Origin: Photobacterium aquae
GTDB taxonomy: Bacteria > Pseudomonadota > Gammaproteobacteria > Enterobacterales > Vibrionaceae
DNA: 64,000 nt
NCBI RefSeq assembly: GCF_001029445.1
Contig: NZ_LDOT01000002.1
Location: 186,001 to 250,000, forward strand
Direction of reading: 5' to 3'
The notes below the pieces were generated by a model. It was not told where the DNA came from and did not search any database. It saw only the letters and a program-made list of their open reading frames with translations. Shown one piece after another: positions 17,709 through 27,951 of this stretch; position 1 is the first letter of the stretch, and each line of letters begins with the position of its first letter. The position numbers and the translations under genes were made by a program.

Positions 17709-19802
17709 TTATTTTGCCTTGGCCTTGCTCTTAACTCGCTTAATCTTATTCATAACCGGGTACGCCTCATCGATGAGCTCATTGACAAACGGCGAGGTCT
17801 TCTCAGGATCAGCACACACCCATACATGCTGCTTGGCACGCGTCAAAGCGACATAAAACAAACGGCGCTCCTCGGCATCGGCGTATGATTCCGTTTTAGC
17901 CTGCAAGGCCGCAGCCAGCCCTGTATCACGATCAGGCGCAGGGAAGACACCACGGTTTACGTCCAATATAAACACGTAATCTGCTTCGCGTCCCTTGCTG
18001 GCATGGCAAGTCATAAACGTTAAACCCAACTGTGGCCATTTATCCTGCCACTGCTTGAGTTTCTCTGGTCGCTGGTTGTTATTACGCCCCAACAATAGCG
18101 TTGTCGACGAATCCTTTACCTGTGCCGCCAACTGCGCCAACTCTTGATCGATTAAATCCTGACACAACAAAGTAACGGCTTTGCGCTTTTGTTTTTTGAA
18201 GCTATTAAGCGTTTTCGGTAACTGTGCCGGGTTTTGCTGAATAAAGTGATTGGCAACCTCACCAATCATACTGTTGAAACGGTAAGTCGTGTCTAGCTCG
18301 GTGATATGACAAGCGCCGAACCGCTGTTCAAAGCCCGTCGTCAAATTCAAATCCGCACCGGCGAAACGGTATATCGCCTGCCAATCATCACCCACGGCAA
18401 ACAAAGTCGGGCGCACCCCATCCTTGCCATCTCGACATAATGCCTCTATCAATGCCAAACGATGCGGTGAGATATCCTGATATTCGTCGACCATCACGAA
18501 GCGCCACGGCGATACGAATTTATTCTCCCTCACGTACTCGGTCGCTCGCTGGATCATCGAATTGAAATCGATATGCTTACTGGCTTTGAGATGCTGTTCA
18601 TACGCTCGGTAACACGGCCAAAGCAACGCGAGTTCGCTCTTCATCCGAGCCTTTGCCGTATCCAGATGGTAGCTCTCAATACTGGCAACTAATTGCAACT
18701 TATTGCCGCCCCGCTGCCCGATCAATTCAATATGTCGCCATACCCAACTGGCCAGTTGTTCGTTACGGGCCTGTTTTTCCTGCGAGTTATCGGTTTTAAC
18801 GCCGGGGATCCGCCACTGGGACAAATGCCGCTGCCAACGCTTGGCCGATGCTTCATTGCTCCACTGCTCAGTCAACACGGTAGCAATCCAATCAGCCCGG
18901 GCCTTTTCATCCAAGGTCAATGGCGATACGCTGGGCATTTCGCCCTCAACCGCTTTAATAATCTGGGTGCCAAGGCTATGGAACGTTGCCACCTTGATTT
19001 GACGGCTCACTTTTTCAGCCATCCGCTCGCTCATTTCCTGCGCCGCTTTTCGACCAAACGCCAACATCAGGATCTGCTCGGGTTGAGCCGTCTGGCTCGA
19101 TAACAGATAACCGGCGCGAGCCACAAGTACGCTGGTCTTACCGCTACCTGCACCGGCAAGCACCAGATTATGATCCTGATTGAGCAAAATAGATTCCCGC
19201 TGGGAGGTATTCAGTGGCGATGACTCAAACGTATCGAACCAGGAGGCCCACTTTTCCTTTTCCTTCTCGAGCCAAAGCTGGTTGGCATTATCAATCCACT
19301 CGCTATTGTCACCCAGCCACGGGGTGATCTGCTCAAATGCCATCGGACGGAATGATGCGGCCAATTCGTTCGTCAACCCAGTAGAGACCAGCGACTGCTC
19401 AAGATAATGGCACAGATCCCGGTGATCGGATTCTCGCAAGTATGCGTCTTTTTCGGTCAGAGTTCGAATCTGGCCCAGCATCTCTGGCAACAGACCATCG
19501 AGTTTCTCTACCCGTCCCTGCGCCCAGCTCCGGTAAGCGTCAAGCAATACATTGGCAAAAGCCTTGCACTGCTGCCAAGGCAGGCCGTGAACCGTCCAGC
19601 AATACTTCTGATCTGCCGATGTCAGCTCAAAGCTGCCCCAAAGGACACCCCGTTGCACATTGATCGCACCGTCCCAGTCATCAAAGGGGATCTCTTCTGT
19701 CTCAAGCTGACTATCCAAAATCAGGGCGTTGTCACCAAGCGCAATACTGCAATAATCACCTTGGGCAAGCCACTGGGCCAACCACCCCGCTGTCAAACGC
19801 AT
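17709..19802 (-). CDS. helD: DNA helicase IV
   Basis: A 697-residue superfamily 1A 3'-5' DNA helicase. The N-terminal region of about 200 residues is the HelD-specific extension (RGVLWGSFEL, VHGLPWQQCKAFANVLL). The helicase core has Walker A LVLAGAGSGKTSVLVARAGY (Lys222), motif Ia MLAFGRKAAQEM, motif II VMVDEYQDISPHR, motif III FAVGDDWQAIYRFAGAD, motif V FMTCHASKGREADYV and motif VI RLFYVALTRAKQHVW. Length and order match E. coli helicase IV. The start is taken as ATG 19802 rather than the adjacent GTG. In enterobacteria it neighbours mgsA and yccS-yccF; yccF is missing here. Confidence 0.95.
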   Translation of the reverse strand: MRLTAGWLAQWLAQGDYCSIALGDNALILDSQLETEEIPFDDWDGAINVQRGVLWGSFELTSADQKYCWTVHGLPWQQCKAFANVLLDAYRSWAQGRVEKLDGLLPEMLGQIRTLTEKDAYLRESDHRDLCHYLEQSLVSTGLTNELAASFRPMAFEQITPWLGDNSEWIDNANQLWLEKEKEKWASWFDTFESSPLNTSQRESILLNQDHNLVLAGAGSGKTSVLVARAGYLLSSQTAQPEQILMLAFGRKAAQEMSERMAEKVSRQIKVATFHSLGTQIIKAVEGEMPSVSPLTLDEKARADWIATVLTEQWSNEASAKRWQRHLSQWRIPGVKTDNSQEKQARNEQLASWVWRHIELIGQRGGNKLQLVASIESYHLDTAKARMKSELALLWPCYRAYEQHLKASKHIDFNSMIQRATEYVRENKFVSPWRFVMVDEYQDISPHRLALIEALCRDGKDGVRPTLFAVGDDWQAIYRFAGADLNLTTGFEQRFGACHITELDTTYRFNSMIGEVANHFIQQNPAQLPKTLNSFKKQKRKAVTLLCQDLIDQELAQLAAQVKDSSTTLLLGRNNNQRPEKLKQWQDKWPQLGLTFMTCHASKGREADYVFILDVNRGVFPAPDRDTGLAAALQAKTESYADAEERRLFYVALTRAKQHVWVCADPEKTSPFVNELIDEAYPVMNKIKRVKSKAKAK

Positions 19803-19874
19803 CACATCACCAAATAAAAATTAAACGCTGTATAGAGCCAAGTTGCCTAACAATACAAGATTCATGCCTGTATA

Positions 19875-19953
19875 TATACCCAGTCATATAGAGAAACTGG
19901 ATACAAAAAGTGCATTCTCGCTCAAACAAGCTGCTCGAAGCGGCTTGGGTATC
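19875..19953. repeat. 79-bp intergenic repeat with inverted ends
   Basis: The left end is TATACCCAG (19875-19883) and the right end CTTGGGTATC (19944-19953), forming an imperfect terminal inverted repeat. The reverse complement begins GATACCCAAGCCGCTTCGAG, similar to 38680-38696 and to the repeat at 16598-16626. It sits in the 357-bp gap between helD and yccS, which otherwise shows no gene. Confidence 0.6.
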
Positions 19954-20159
19954 AAAATCACTGTCGCCCAAAGAGTATCAAGAACTGTATTTTGACCATA
20001 GCGGCAACGACCTATTTTGCGTAAAATTTCTGCTAAAAAATTCCTATACGTGTCATTTTTAAAGGGTTTTATATCCAACAGGTAACGAGTTTGTTATCTT
20101 TGGTGGCTAACGCATATTTTCTGTATTTCTGTTGATCCCCTCGGAACAGACTTTTCATC

Positions 20160-22337
20160 ATGCAAACCAATCGACTTATGCTTCGCCGTTACTGGGCCAA
20201 CGACCGTATCAACTACAGTATTCGTGTATTCATCGCTTTAGTTGGTGTCGCCCTGCCTTGCTGGTATCTCGATGCCAAATCAGAAATCACCCCCTTGGTT
20301 CTTGGTATCATTGCTTCTGCCTTGGCCGAAACCGATGACAGCTTCAGCGGCCGAATAAAAGCCCTGCTCATGACCCTGCTCTGCTTCTTTATTGCTGCAT
20401 TGTCCATTGAGTTGCTGTTCCCCTATCCGCCGCTGTTCGCCATCGGGCTGTTTGTCTCGACATTCGGCTTTATCATGCTCGGTGCCATGGGGGCCCGTTA
20501 CGCCAGCATCGCTTTCGCCTCACTCTTGCTGGCGGTCTATACCATGCTGGGAGCGGCAGAAAGCCCGAATCTATGGTACCAACCGACACTGTTACTGGGC
20601 GGAGCCGCTTGGTACGGGCTGCTATCGCTAACCTGGCACTTACTGTGGCCAAATCAGCCGGTTCAGCAGAGCCTTGCTGCCGTGTTTACGGAATTCGCCT
20701 GCTACCTCGATTGCAAAAGCCAGTTATTTGAGCCCGTTGCCAACCTCAACCCGCAACCATTGCGACTGGCTGCGGCGAGTCAAAATGCCCGAGTGGTCAA
20801 CGCATTGAATAATGCAAAATCGACGTTGCTGCACCGTGCCCGACGCGGCCACCCAAACCATACTGGCGACAAATTCCTCAAAATTTATTTCCTCGCCCAA
20901 GATATCCATGAACGAGCAAGCTCGTCACATTACCGCTACCAAATTTTGGCCAAGGAATTCCAACGCAGCGATGTTCTGTTCCGGTTCCAGCGCCTCCTTG
21001 CCCGTCAGGCTAATGCCTGCCGAGAAATTTCACACGCACTGGCCATGGGCAAGCCCTATCAACACGGTGCCCAAAGCGTACTCGCTCTGGATGAACTTCA
21101 AGAATCACTGCTGTATCTTAAAACCCAAAGTAATCCGCAGCTTCGTAGTTATGTCAGCCAGCTGGAATACCTATTCAACAACCTCGCGACTGTTGAAAGG
21201 CAACTGTCCAACGTCAGCAACCCCGACGTCGCCGCCACCAGCAACGAAACCGAACTGGCCGACAACGAGGCACGCAGCATCAAAGACCATTGGCAGCGTA
21301 TAGCCAGCCAATTTACGCCGCAATCGATCCTCTTCCGCCACGCTTTGCGCATGGCTATTGCCCTGACTGCCGGCTACGGCTGTATCCAAGCGCTGGATCT
21401 CGAGCGGGGATTCTGGATACTGCTGACCACCCTGTTTGTCTGCCAACCTAACTATAGTGCGACCCGCCAGCGCCTAAAGCAGCGCGTGATCGGCACATTG
21501 GCAGGCCTGCTCATCGGGATGCCGCTACTCTACCTATTTCCCGGACAAGAAGGGCAACTGGTGTTGATGGTACTGGCAGGCGTCTTGTTCTTTGCCTTTC
21601 GGATGGCTAACTACGGTTTGGCAACCATGTTCATTACCTTGCTGGTTCTATTTTGTTTCAACCAGCTCGGCGAGGGCTTCGCGGTGATCCTGCCTCGGCT
21701 GGGCGATACACTTTTAGGCTGCCTGCTGGCAGTATTGGCCGTTAGCTATATTCTTCCCGACTGGCAGGCAAAACGTCTCCACAAAGTGATGGCAGCAGCC
21801 ATTCAAACCAACCGCGACTATCTGGCTCAAATTATCGGCCAGTACCGCATCGGCAAAAGAGACAGCCTGAGCTATCGTATTGCCCGGCGCGAAGCACACA
21901 ATACCGATGCCCAACTCAGTACCGCCATCAGTAACATGCTGTCGGAACCTGGTCGCTACCGAATGGCAACAGATGAATGCTTCCGCTTTCTAACCATCAA
22001 CCACGCCATGCTAGGCTATATCTCGGCCTTGGGGGCACACCGTACCCAACTAGACGATGAATATACCCACCATCTGGTCGCTCAAGCCCATAGGCTGATC
22101 CACAGCCATCTCGATTGTCTGGCCGCTCAGCTCGATGGCAATCAGTGCGCTCAAGCACCGGAGTCTGACAGTGAACTGGAGCAGCGCTTGGCCCAATGGC
22201 GAGACGAAGACTGTACCTCTGCCAAAATGGTGCTCCAACAGCTCCATCTGATCCAACGGATGCTGCCAGAACTACACTCGCTAGCCAACAAACTGGCAGC
22301 CCGTACCAACCGTCCGCAACCATCATCGGCGCAATAG
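20160..22337 (+). CDS. yccS: YccS-like integral membrane protein (FUSC superfamily)
   Basis: A 725-residue inner-membrane protein with the YccS/YhfK layout. A first cluster of six transmembrane helices occupies about residues 18-165. A cytoplasmic helical domain follows at about 170-400, then a second cluster of TM helices at about 405-530 (ALRMAIALTAGYGCIQAL, FWILLTTLFVCQPNYSATRQ), and a cytoplasmic tail to the end. The motif NYSATRQRLKQRVIGTLAG is characteristic of this family, which is related to aromatic-acid and fusaric-acid exporters. The transport substrate is unproven. It is transcribed divergently from helD. The start ATG 20160 has only a weak ribosome-binding site. Confidence 0.9.
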   Translation: MQTNRLMLRRYWANDRINYSIRVFIALVGVALPCWYLDAKSEITPLVLGIIASALAETDDSFSGRIKALLMTLLCFFIAALSIELLFPYPPLFAIGLFVSTFGFIMLGAMGARYASIAFASLLLAVYTMLGAAESPNLWYQPTLLLGGAAWYGLLSLTWHLLWPNQPVQQSLAAVFTEFACYLDCKSQLFEPVANLNPQPLRLAAASQNARVVNALNNAKSTLLHRARRGHPNHTGDKFLKIYFLAQDIHERASSSHYRYQILAKEFQRSDVLFRFQRLLARQANACREISHALAMGKPYQHGAQSVLALDELQESLLYLKTQSNPQLRSYVSQLEYLFNNLATVERQLSNVSNPDVAATSNETELADNEARSIKDHWQRIASQFTPQSILFRHALRMAIALTAGYGCIQALDLERGFWILLTTLFVCQPNYSATRQRLKQRVIGTLAGLLIGMPLLYLFPGQEGQLVLMVLAGVLFFAFRMANYGLATMFITLLVLFCFNQLGEGFAVILPRLGDTLLGCLLAVLAVSYILPDWQAKRLHKVMAAAIQTNRDYLAQIIGQYRIGKRDSLSYRIARREAHNTDAQLSTAISNMLSEPGRYRMATDECFRFLTINHAMLGYISALGAHRTQLDDEYTHHLVAQAHRLIHSHLDCLAAQLDGNQCAQAPESDSELEQRLAQWRDEDCTSAKMVLQQLHLIQRMLPELHSLANKLAARTNRPQPSSAQ

Positions 22338-22352
22338 CCTTCCAGCAGAGAA

Positions 22353-22388
22353 CAAAAAGGCCAACGCAGTGCGTTGGCCTTTGTTTTT
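22353..22388 (+). terminator. Terminator after yccS
   Basis: 11-bp perfect arms AGGCCAACGCA/TGCGTTGGCCT (22358-22368 and 22370-22380) with flanking A and T runs, 20 bp after the yccS stop. Confidence 0.9.
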
Positions 22389-22634
22389 CTGACAACTGAA
22401 AAACACTTAATACAGAGTGTTTTATCACCACCTGAGAGGGAATCTGCTCAAACTGCGCCCACCAAACATACGCAAAAGGAATTAATTAAAATCTATTAAT
22501 GACAACAATGAATAAATTTAATTAAATTTTTCAAGCATATGGTCGCATTAATACATATTGCATGTGCGCATATTTACAACCAAAAAGCACATAGCAATAC
22601 CTCTAACTCTCTTTTATCAGCCTTCGGAGCGTCA

Positions 22635-24248
22635 ATGAAAACCAAAACCACAGCACGGTATATCCAGGTTTACCTACTGTTTGTGCTTATCATGACTGGT
22701 GCCGCCTTCTTTTCAGCACAAAGCGTTAAAAACACGATGGAAATCAAGAACATCGACCGCTTAACCAACCTTCTTACTAATGCACTGGCCACCGTCACTT
22801 ACTTCGAAAAGCAAGCCCAAGAAGGCAAACTGCCTCTGGCTGTTGCCCAGCAACATGCGATGGATGTCTTGCAAAGCTACAACTACGCCCCTGATGAATA
22901 TATTTGGGCAACCAATGCACAAATGACCTTTGTCGCCGCCCCACTTGATCCGCAAATCATCGGACAAGAGTTCGCAGCAGTGGTCGGCCAGCAAGCTCTT
23001 AGTGCCGTCAAATCTGAACTGCAGGGGAAAAGTGGCCAAGTCGTACATTACATCTGGTCCACAACCCGTGGTGACGTAACAACCGACGTTCAATCCATTG
23101 CCGTAAAAAGTCCGGATTGGGGCTGGTATCTGGGAAGCGGTGTACAAAATCGCAAAGTTGAACAAGCTTTCTACCAAATTCTTATCGAAAACCTCTCTGT
23201 TGCCTTGTTCGCCTGCCTTTTTGTCGGCGTGGGGATGTTCATCGCGCTGAAGCGCTACCAGCAGATCGTTGGCCATGAGCCATCAGAAATCCTGACTATC
23301 CTCGAACAGCTGTCAAGAGGCGATCTTAACCGAAGCTTCGAGCTAAACGGCAAAGAAACGGGGATCTACAAAGGCGTGTTGGAAACTGGTGGTGCATTGA
23401 AACACATGGTCGCCGAAATCAAGCAAGTCACTGTCGAGCTCAACAACAGCTGCGCCCAGATGGCCCAGTCAACGGAAACGGTATCGGGCAATACTGCGGT
23501 ACAGGCCGACAAACTCAGCCAAGCCGCAACCGCTATGTCGCAAATTATGACCAGCGTCGAAGAAGTTGCGGAAAAGGCCAACTCCACCTCAAGCAATACC
23601 CAGGATGTAGAGGAAAATACCCAAACCTGCGCGGCAACAATGAGCCACGTCAATGAACAAATGGGGCTACTGACCGTTAACCTTGCCGAAAACCAGCAGC
23701 AGCTTGACCACCTACAAACTCAAGCAAACCGAATCTCCTCTCTGGTCGAAGAAATTCGGGCGATTTCAGAGCAGACCAACCTATTGGCACTCAATGCTGC
23801 CATCGAAGCGGCACGAGCGGGCGAAGTAGGACGCGGGTTTGCCGTCGTTGCCGACGAAGTGCGGGCACTGGCCGATAGAACCCAAAAGAGCACCGTTGAA
23901 ATCGATAATCTCGTTTCGTCGCTGCGCAACGATACCCAGCTATCGGTCAAAATGCTGCAGGCAAACAATGACAATATCAGCCAGATCCACCAGCAGAACA
24001 GCCAGAGCCTGAACGATGTTAACTCCGTTTTCTCAACACTGGGCAACATCAATCATGACTGCGAACAAATTGCCGTGGTGACGGAAGAACAATTCGCAGC
24101 AACCGTATCGATGAACACCATCATCGAGAACTTGCTCGTCACGGCCGAAAGTACCAATCAGGAGATGGCATCAGCCAATGCGGTCCGCCATGATTTACTG
24201 CTAAAAGCCAACGGGCTATCAGAAATTGTTGCCGGTTTTAAGATCTAA
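22635..24248 (+). CDS. Methyl-accepting chemotaxis protein with single-Cache sensor
   Basis: A 537-residue chemoreceptor. The frame is open from 22539, but ATG 22635 has GGAG 5 nt upstream and starts [17 protein letters not shown]1 is at about 10-28. The periplasmic single-Cache domain has [20 protein letters not shown] and [14 protein letters not shown], patterns typical of sCache_2 receptors for small organic acids. TM2 is at about 190-208. The HAMP is short or degenerate ([15 protein letters not shown]). The signalling tip is [20 protein letters not shown]. No CheR pentapeptide is present. The ligand is unknown. Confidence 0.93.
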   Translation: MKTKTTARYIQVYLLFVLIMTGAAFFSAQSVKNTMEIKNIDRLTNLLTNALATVTYFEKQAQEGKLPLAVAQQHAMDVLQSYNYAPDEYIWATNAQMTFVAAPLDPQIIGQEFAAVVGQQALSAVKSELQGKSGQVVHYIWSTTRGDVTTDVQSIAVKSPDWGWYLGSGVQNRKVEQAFYQILIENLSVALFACLFVGVGMFIALKRYQQIVGHEPSEILTILEQLSRGDLNRSFELNGKETGIYKGVLETGGALKHMVAEIKQVTVELNNSCAQMAQSTETVSGNTAVQADKLSQAATAMSQIMTSVEEVAEKANSTSSNTQDVEENTQTCAATMSHVNEQMGLLTVNLAENQQQLDHLQTQANRISSLVEEIRAISEQTNLLALNAAIEAARAGEVGRGFAVVADEVRALADRTQKSTVEIDNLVSSLRNDTQLSVKMLQANNDNISQIHQQNSQSLNDVNSVFSTLGNINHDCEQIAVVTEEQFAATVSMNTIIENLLVTAESTNQEMASANAVRHDLLLKANGLSEIVAGFKI

Positions 24249-24255
24249 GGCACAG

Positions 24256-24284
24256 GAAGCGAACCGCACACCGCGGTTCGCTTC
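24256..24284 (+). terminator. Hairpin after MCP
   Basis: Perfect 12-bp stem GAAGCGAACCGC/GCGGTTCGCTTC (24256-24267 and 24273-24284) with a 5-nt loop, 8 bp after the MCP stop. It is followed by a pyrimidine-rich but not pure T tract. Confidence 0.75.
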
Positions 24285-24340
24285 ACCTTCATCTGCAGTT
24301 GCTGTATACCTGCCTCATCAATCAGATTCGGGTATGCCTC

Positions 24341-25117
24341 ATGGATGACTATTGTGACAAACGCAGCCTCGCCGCCTATTTCGAAGCACAGTGGCTAGAC
24401 AAAATCAGGGAAATGGGTGATTCCACCCTCCTAAATTCAGCTTCACGTACGATTCCCGATAATTTCGTACAGTCCCCTTTCTACCTTCAGGTATGTGATT
24501 TTATCCATAGCTGCATTGCACAAACAGGCTCTTCTCCACGCAGTTTCCTTGAGGTCGGCCCAGCACTTGGCCGAGTGAGTTACGAGCTCTCCCGCAGCTA
24601 TCCTAGCCTAGAAGAGGGATGGGTGGTCGAACCCTCTCACCGACTGATGACCCACTTTCGCCGACTGCTGCTAAATGCAGAGGGCTATTATTTCCCGTTT
24701 ATCGAAAGCCTCCACCGACAAGGAAGCATCCACCTCAACACTGCCCCCTTGGTTCGTGATTGTCAGCACGTTTCCTTCCATTGCATCGAATCTCGCTATG
24801 ATCACAACAGCATTCCAACGCCTGTTGATATAACCATTTGCCTCAATGTGATCGACCAATGCGAATCACCCTCTCTCATTGTCGATGCCCTCAAAGAGGA
24901 TACCCGGCATGGCGGCATTGTTTTTCTGGCCAATACCTACCAGTGGCAGAAGAAACACCTCAAAGAGGCCAGCGAAGCCGTCAACGATATCAACCAGTAT
25001 TTCACCGAAGATGGCTGGCAACCGTTGGAAGAAGCCGAAATACCCTATCACTTCCGTTTCAACGAACGCTTCTCCAAGCTCTTCCTATCACACGTCGTTG
25101 CCTACCGTAAGCGATGA
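24341..25117 (+). CDS. Class I SAM-dependent methyltransferase-like protein
   Basis: A 258-residue soluble protein. Motif I (SFLEVGPALGRVSYELSRSY) carries the SAM-binding G-x-G-like loop. WVVEPSHRLM is the acidic end of strand 2, and VDITICLNVIDQCESPSLIV resembles motif II with the following helix. VFLANTYQW is the next strand. The longest frame opens with a TTG at 24299; ATG 24341 (MDDYCDKRS) is preferred. It follows an MCP after a terminator-like hairpin, so it is probably an independent transcript. The methyl acceptor is not identifiable. It does not look like CheR. Confidence 0.75.
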   Translation: MDDYCDKRSLAAYFEAQWLDKIREMGDSTLLNSASRTIPDNFVQSPFYLQVCDFIHSCIAQTGSSPRSFLEVGPALGRVSYELSRSYPSLEEGWVVEPSHRLMTHFRRLLLNAEGYYFPFIESLHRQGSIHLNTAPLVRDCQHVSFHCIESRYDHNSIPTPVDITICLNVIDQCESPSLIVDALKEDTRHGGIVFLANTYQWQKKHLKEASEAVNDINQYFTEDGWQPLEEAEIPYHFRFNERFSKLFLSHVVAYRKR

Positions 25118-25135
25118 CCTCCCCCGATTTTGGGA

Positions 25136-25165
25136 TAAAAAAACGGGTAGCCAAGCTACCCGTTT
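25136..25165. terminator. Bidirectional terminator
   Basis: Stem AAACGGGTAGC/GCTACCCGTTT (25141-25151 and 25155-25165) with a 3-nt loop and an A7 run on the left, between the methyltransferase and the convergent AstE-like gene. Confidence 0.9.
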
Positions 25166-25186
25166 GTATTCGGTCTCAAACCAATA

Positions 25187-26248
25187 TTATGACGAAGCCA
25201 TGCCCCACTTAAGGTCATCATCAAGCACTTCGATCGCATCATCCAGATAAGATTCAACATGCTCTTCGACCAAATCATCCGGTTCTTCAAAGAAGGCAAT
25301 ATGGAAAATGGCATCCCCTTCATTTACCAACGGCAACGTCTGCTGGCCGATCACAATCCCCCCTTGGGGAGCGACCACGCTTTGCTCGGCGCTACCGGAT
25401 GGGTCACTGATTGTCGCGATAACCTGATTTTTGGACACTTTCGCCCCCAATGCGACATGGGAGCGCAGCAAACCATCAAAATCAGCTCGTACCCAGCGTG
25501 TTGCTCTTGGCACCATTGGCTCAGGCAGTTTCTTGCTATGGCCAGTACGCAACATTTCGAGATGGCGCATCACACGCAGCACGCCGCTAACCCCAGCCCC
25601 AACAGCATGAGGATCAAGGCGCAGAGCCTCACCGGCTTCCATCGTGATTACCGGAATATCAAATTCCTCAGCGGCCGCGCGCAGCGATCCGTCACGCAGG
25701 GTCGCGTCAACGACCACCGGCGAACCAAATGCCATCGCCATCTCTCTAGCGGCAGGATTCTCCAAATTCGCCCGGATTTGCGGCAAATTGGTGCGATAGA
25801 TTGCTGCAGTGTGCAAATCAACCACATGAGTACAGCGGCGCACAACCTGATTGAAATACTGATAAGCCATTCGCCCGGCAATCGAACCACGCTCAGATCC
25901 CGGGAAACAACGGTTAAGATCCCGACGATCAGGAAGATAACGTGATTTATGGATAAAGCCGAATACGTTAACCACCGGCACAGCAACCACAGTGCCATGC
26001 AGCTTCTTAAGATCAATCTTGTCAATCACCTGACGGGTAATTTCAATCCCGTTGAGCTCATCACCATGAATGGCTGCATTCACCAGCAATACCGGCCCGG
26101 GATGCTTGCCGTGAAGGATTTCCACCGTTACCGATAATGGCGAGTGAGTGTACAAACGGGCAATCTCAAGCTCGCAGCTTTTGCGTTCACCCGGACTAAC
26201 CGTCACACCGCCTAGCTCAAAATCGACATTCATTGATTTCTTAGGCAT
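25187..26248 (-). CDS. Succinylglutamate desuccinylase/aspartoacylase-family zinc enzyme
   Basis: A 353-residue cytoplasmic member of the M14-related AstE/AspA family. Zinc ligands are visible as AAIHGDELNG (His and Glu) and VVDLHTAA (His). The substrate-binding Arg lies near DRRDLNRCFPGS, and the candidate catalytic Glu in PVITMEAGE. A C-terminal beta-barrel-like domain (about 240-325) follows, then an acidic tail (EEPDDLVEEHVESYLDD). Family enzymes deacylate N-acyl amino acids or related amides. It is not in an ast operon here, so calling it astE would be wrong. AAGGA lies 8 nt before ATG 26248. Confidence 0.85.
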   Translation of the reverse strand: MPKKSMNVDFELGGVTVSPGERKSCELEIARLYTHSPLSVTVEILHGKHPGPVLLVNAAIHGDELNGIEITRQVIDKIDLKKLHGTVVAVPVVNVFGFIHKSRYLPDRRDLNRCFPGSERGSIAGRMAYQYFNQVVRRCTHVVDLHTAAIYRTNLPQIRANLENPAAREMAMAFGSPVVVDATLRDGSLRAAAEEFDIPVITMEAGEALRLDPHAVGAGVSGVLRVMRHLEMLRTGHSKKLPEPMVPRATRWVRADFDGLLRSHVALGAKVSKNQVIATISDPSGSAEQSVVAPQGGIVIGQQTLPLVNEGDAIFHIAFFEEPDDLVEEHVESYLDDAIEVLDDDLKWGMASS

Positions 26249-26529
26249 GTAAAAATCCTTTTGTCATCGTTCTATTGGTTCGCAGGGTATGAAAAAAAAC
26301 GTTGCCAAAACCCAACCTACATCACAAAATCACAGTCACTAACGTGAGTTAAACCAGAAAGCCACGATTTTCCACAACGTATTGATTAAATTATTAAAAA
26401 CAATAAAATACTCTCATCGTCACCATGAAAACATTGGTTTCTAACGCTTAAACGCATCTCTTATTATCAGTGCTATCAGCAAAACCGCACCCATTCATGG
26501 TTTACTCACGCAGCACTTTCTGGTTCATT

Positions 26530-27687
26530 ATGAAAACTATACCGCTTTTGTTCGTCAGCTTGTTGCTAACGGCATGTTCCATCGCTCCGCCGCCACCGCC
26601 GCCGCCATGCGATTGCAGCACGGTTAACCGCCCGCCTGTGGTTACTTTGCCACCAGCAGTGGTTATCCCACCACCGTCCACTGGCTCATCTAACACCCAG
26701 AACGAAAACCTCAACAAGCTGTTTGTCCTTCTCGCCCAGCACGTTAAAAAGCAATGGGGGGATGACGAATACCTCGAGGCCGGCAAGCACCGTTACGTAA
26801 AATACCTTGATGGCTATAAAACTCGCGCCCATATCGACTTCGATACCGGCAAGATTTATGTTTCCACCATTGCCCGTAACCTGCCGATGGAAAAACTCCA
26901 GCACGGTATCGTACAAACCTTGCTAATGCCTGCCGATCCACAGCATGCAGAGCTCTTCAGTGACAAAGAAGCGGTACTGAATGGAAAACCCTTCCTACTT
27001 GGCCAGGTTTTAGATCAAGATGGCAAACCAATAGAGTGGCAATGGCGTGCCAACCGCTATGCCGAGTACCTGATTGAGAACAAGCTTCAGAAAAAAGCAC
27101 TCAAACGTGGAACGGCCTACTATGTTGAAATCAACATGGCAAAGGATCACCTTAGCCAGCGTGAATACCAGTATGCCCACTTAATCCGTGACGCGGCAAA
27201 ACGCTACGATCTACCAGAAGATTTACTCTACTCGATAATCAAGACCGAAAGTAGCTTCAACCCTTATGCTGTCAGCCATGCCGGCGCCTACGGCTTGATG
27301 CAGGTGATCCCAAAAACCGCAGGGGCCGATGTCTTTAAACTCGTTAAAAACAAACCGGGAATTCCGACAAAAGACTACCTATTTGATCCGGCAAACAATA
27401 TCGATACCGGTGCGGCCTATTTCTATATTTTGAAAAACCGCTACCTGCGGGAAGTTAAGAATCCAACATCCTTGCATTTCAGTATGGTGTCGGCCTACAA
27501 CGGTGGTACAGGGGGCGTATTAAGCACCTTTGACTCTGATCGCAAACGCGCCATGACAAAACTGAACAGTCTGAAGCCGACTCAGGTCTACGATGCTCTG
27601 ACCACTAAACACCCGAAAGCAGAAGCCCGACGCTACCTGCAAAAAGTGCTTTATTTCCAAAAGGACTTCAACAACGGCAAACTATAG
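26530..27687 (+). CDS. MltC-like membrane-bound lytic murein transglycosylase
   Basis: A 385-residue lipoprotein that cleaves peptidoglycan glycan strands to 1,6-anhydro products. The lipobox is LLLTAC (Cys16). Directly after it come a seven-proline run and a second Pro-rich linker. An MltC-type N-terminal domain (about 60-210) follows, then the SLT goose-type lysozyme domain (about 215-385): catalytic Glu240 in IKTESSFNPYA, then GAYGLMQVIPKTAG and SAYNGGTGG. ATG 26530 is chosen because it places the signal peptide correctly, although its ribosome-binding site is poor. It is a single gene, divergent from the AstE-like gene. Confidence 0.9.
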   Translation: MKTIPLLFVSLLLTACSIAPPPPPPPCDCSTVNRPPVVTLPPAVVIPPPSTGSSNTQNENLNKLFVLLAQHVKKQWGDDEYLEAGKHRYVKYLDGYKTRAHIDFDTGKIYVSTIARNLPMEKLQHGIVQTLLMPADPQHAELFSDKEAVLNGKPFLLGQVLDQDGKPIEWQWRANRYAEYLIENKLQKKALKRGTAYYVEINMAKDHLSQREYQYAHLIRDAAKRYDLPEDLLYSIIKTESSFNPYAVSHAGAYGLMQVIPKTAGADVFKLVKNKPGIPTKDYLFDPANNIDTGAAYFYILKNRYLREVKNPTSLHFSMVSAYNGGTGGVLSTFDSDRKRAMTKLNSLKPTQVYDALTTKHPKAEARRYLQKVLYFQKDFNNGKL

Positions 27688-27705
27688 CCATTTCAGGTTG
27701 TAGTC

Positions 27706-27739
27706 TGGCAAAGGTGGGATCTGAACACCACCTTTGCCA
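27706..27739 (+). terminator. Hairpin after transglycosylase gene
   Basis: Perfect 12-bp stem TGGCAAAGGTGG/CCACCTTTGCCA (27706-27717 and 27728-27739) with a 10-nt loop, 18 bp after the stop. It lacks a T tract. Confidence 0.6.
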
Positions 27740-27951
27740 ACCGCGTCATCTTTAGCAGCTCTTCTTCTACCAGAAGCAGCTGCTACATTAATTCAACAAT
27801 CCCCTTAAAACAGAAACATTACGCCATGAATCACCCACAACTTGGCGTAAGTTATCGCCACAAGCACAAATTTAAGTTCAACTTACCAACAAGAACCGCT
27901 AGAATCCGCCCCTCTATAGACATTTCCACCCGAATTCAATAGCCAAACATC

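Noticed and set aside
25259..25945. 228-residue open frame opposite the AstE-like gene
   Set aside because: It has no family features, and the minus-strand zinc enzyme has all expected motifs and a ribosome-binding site.
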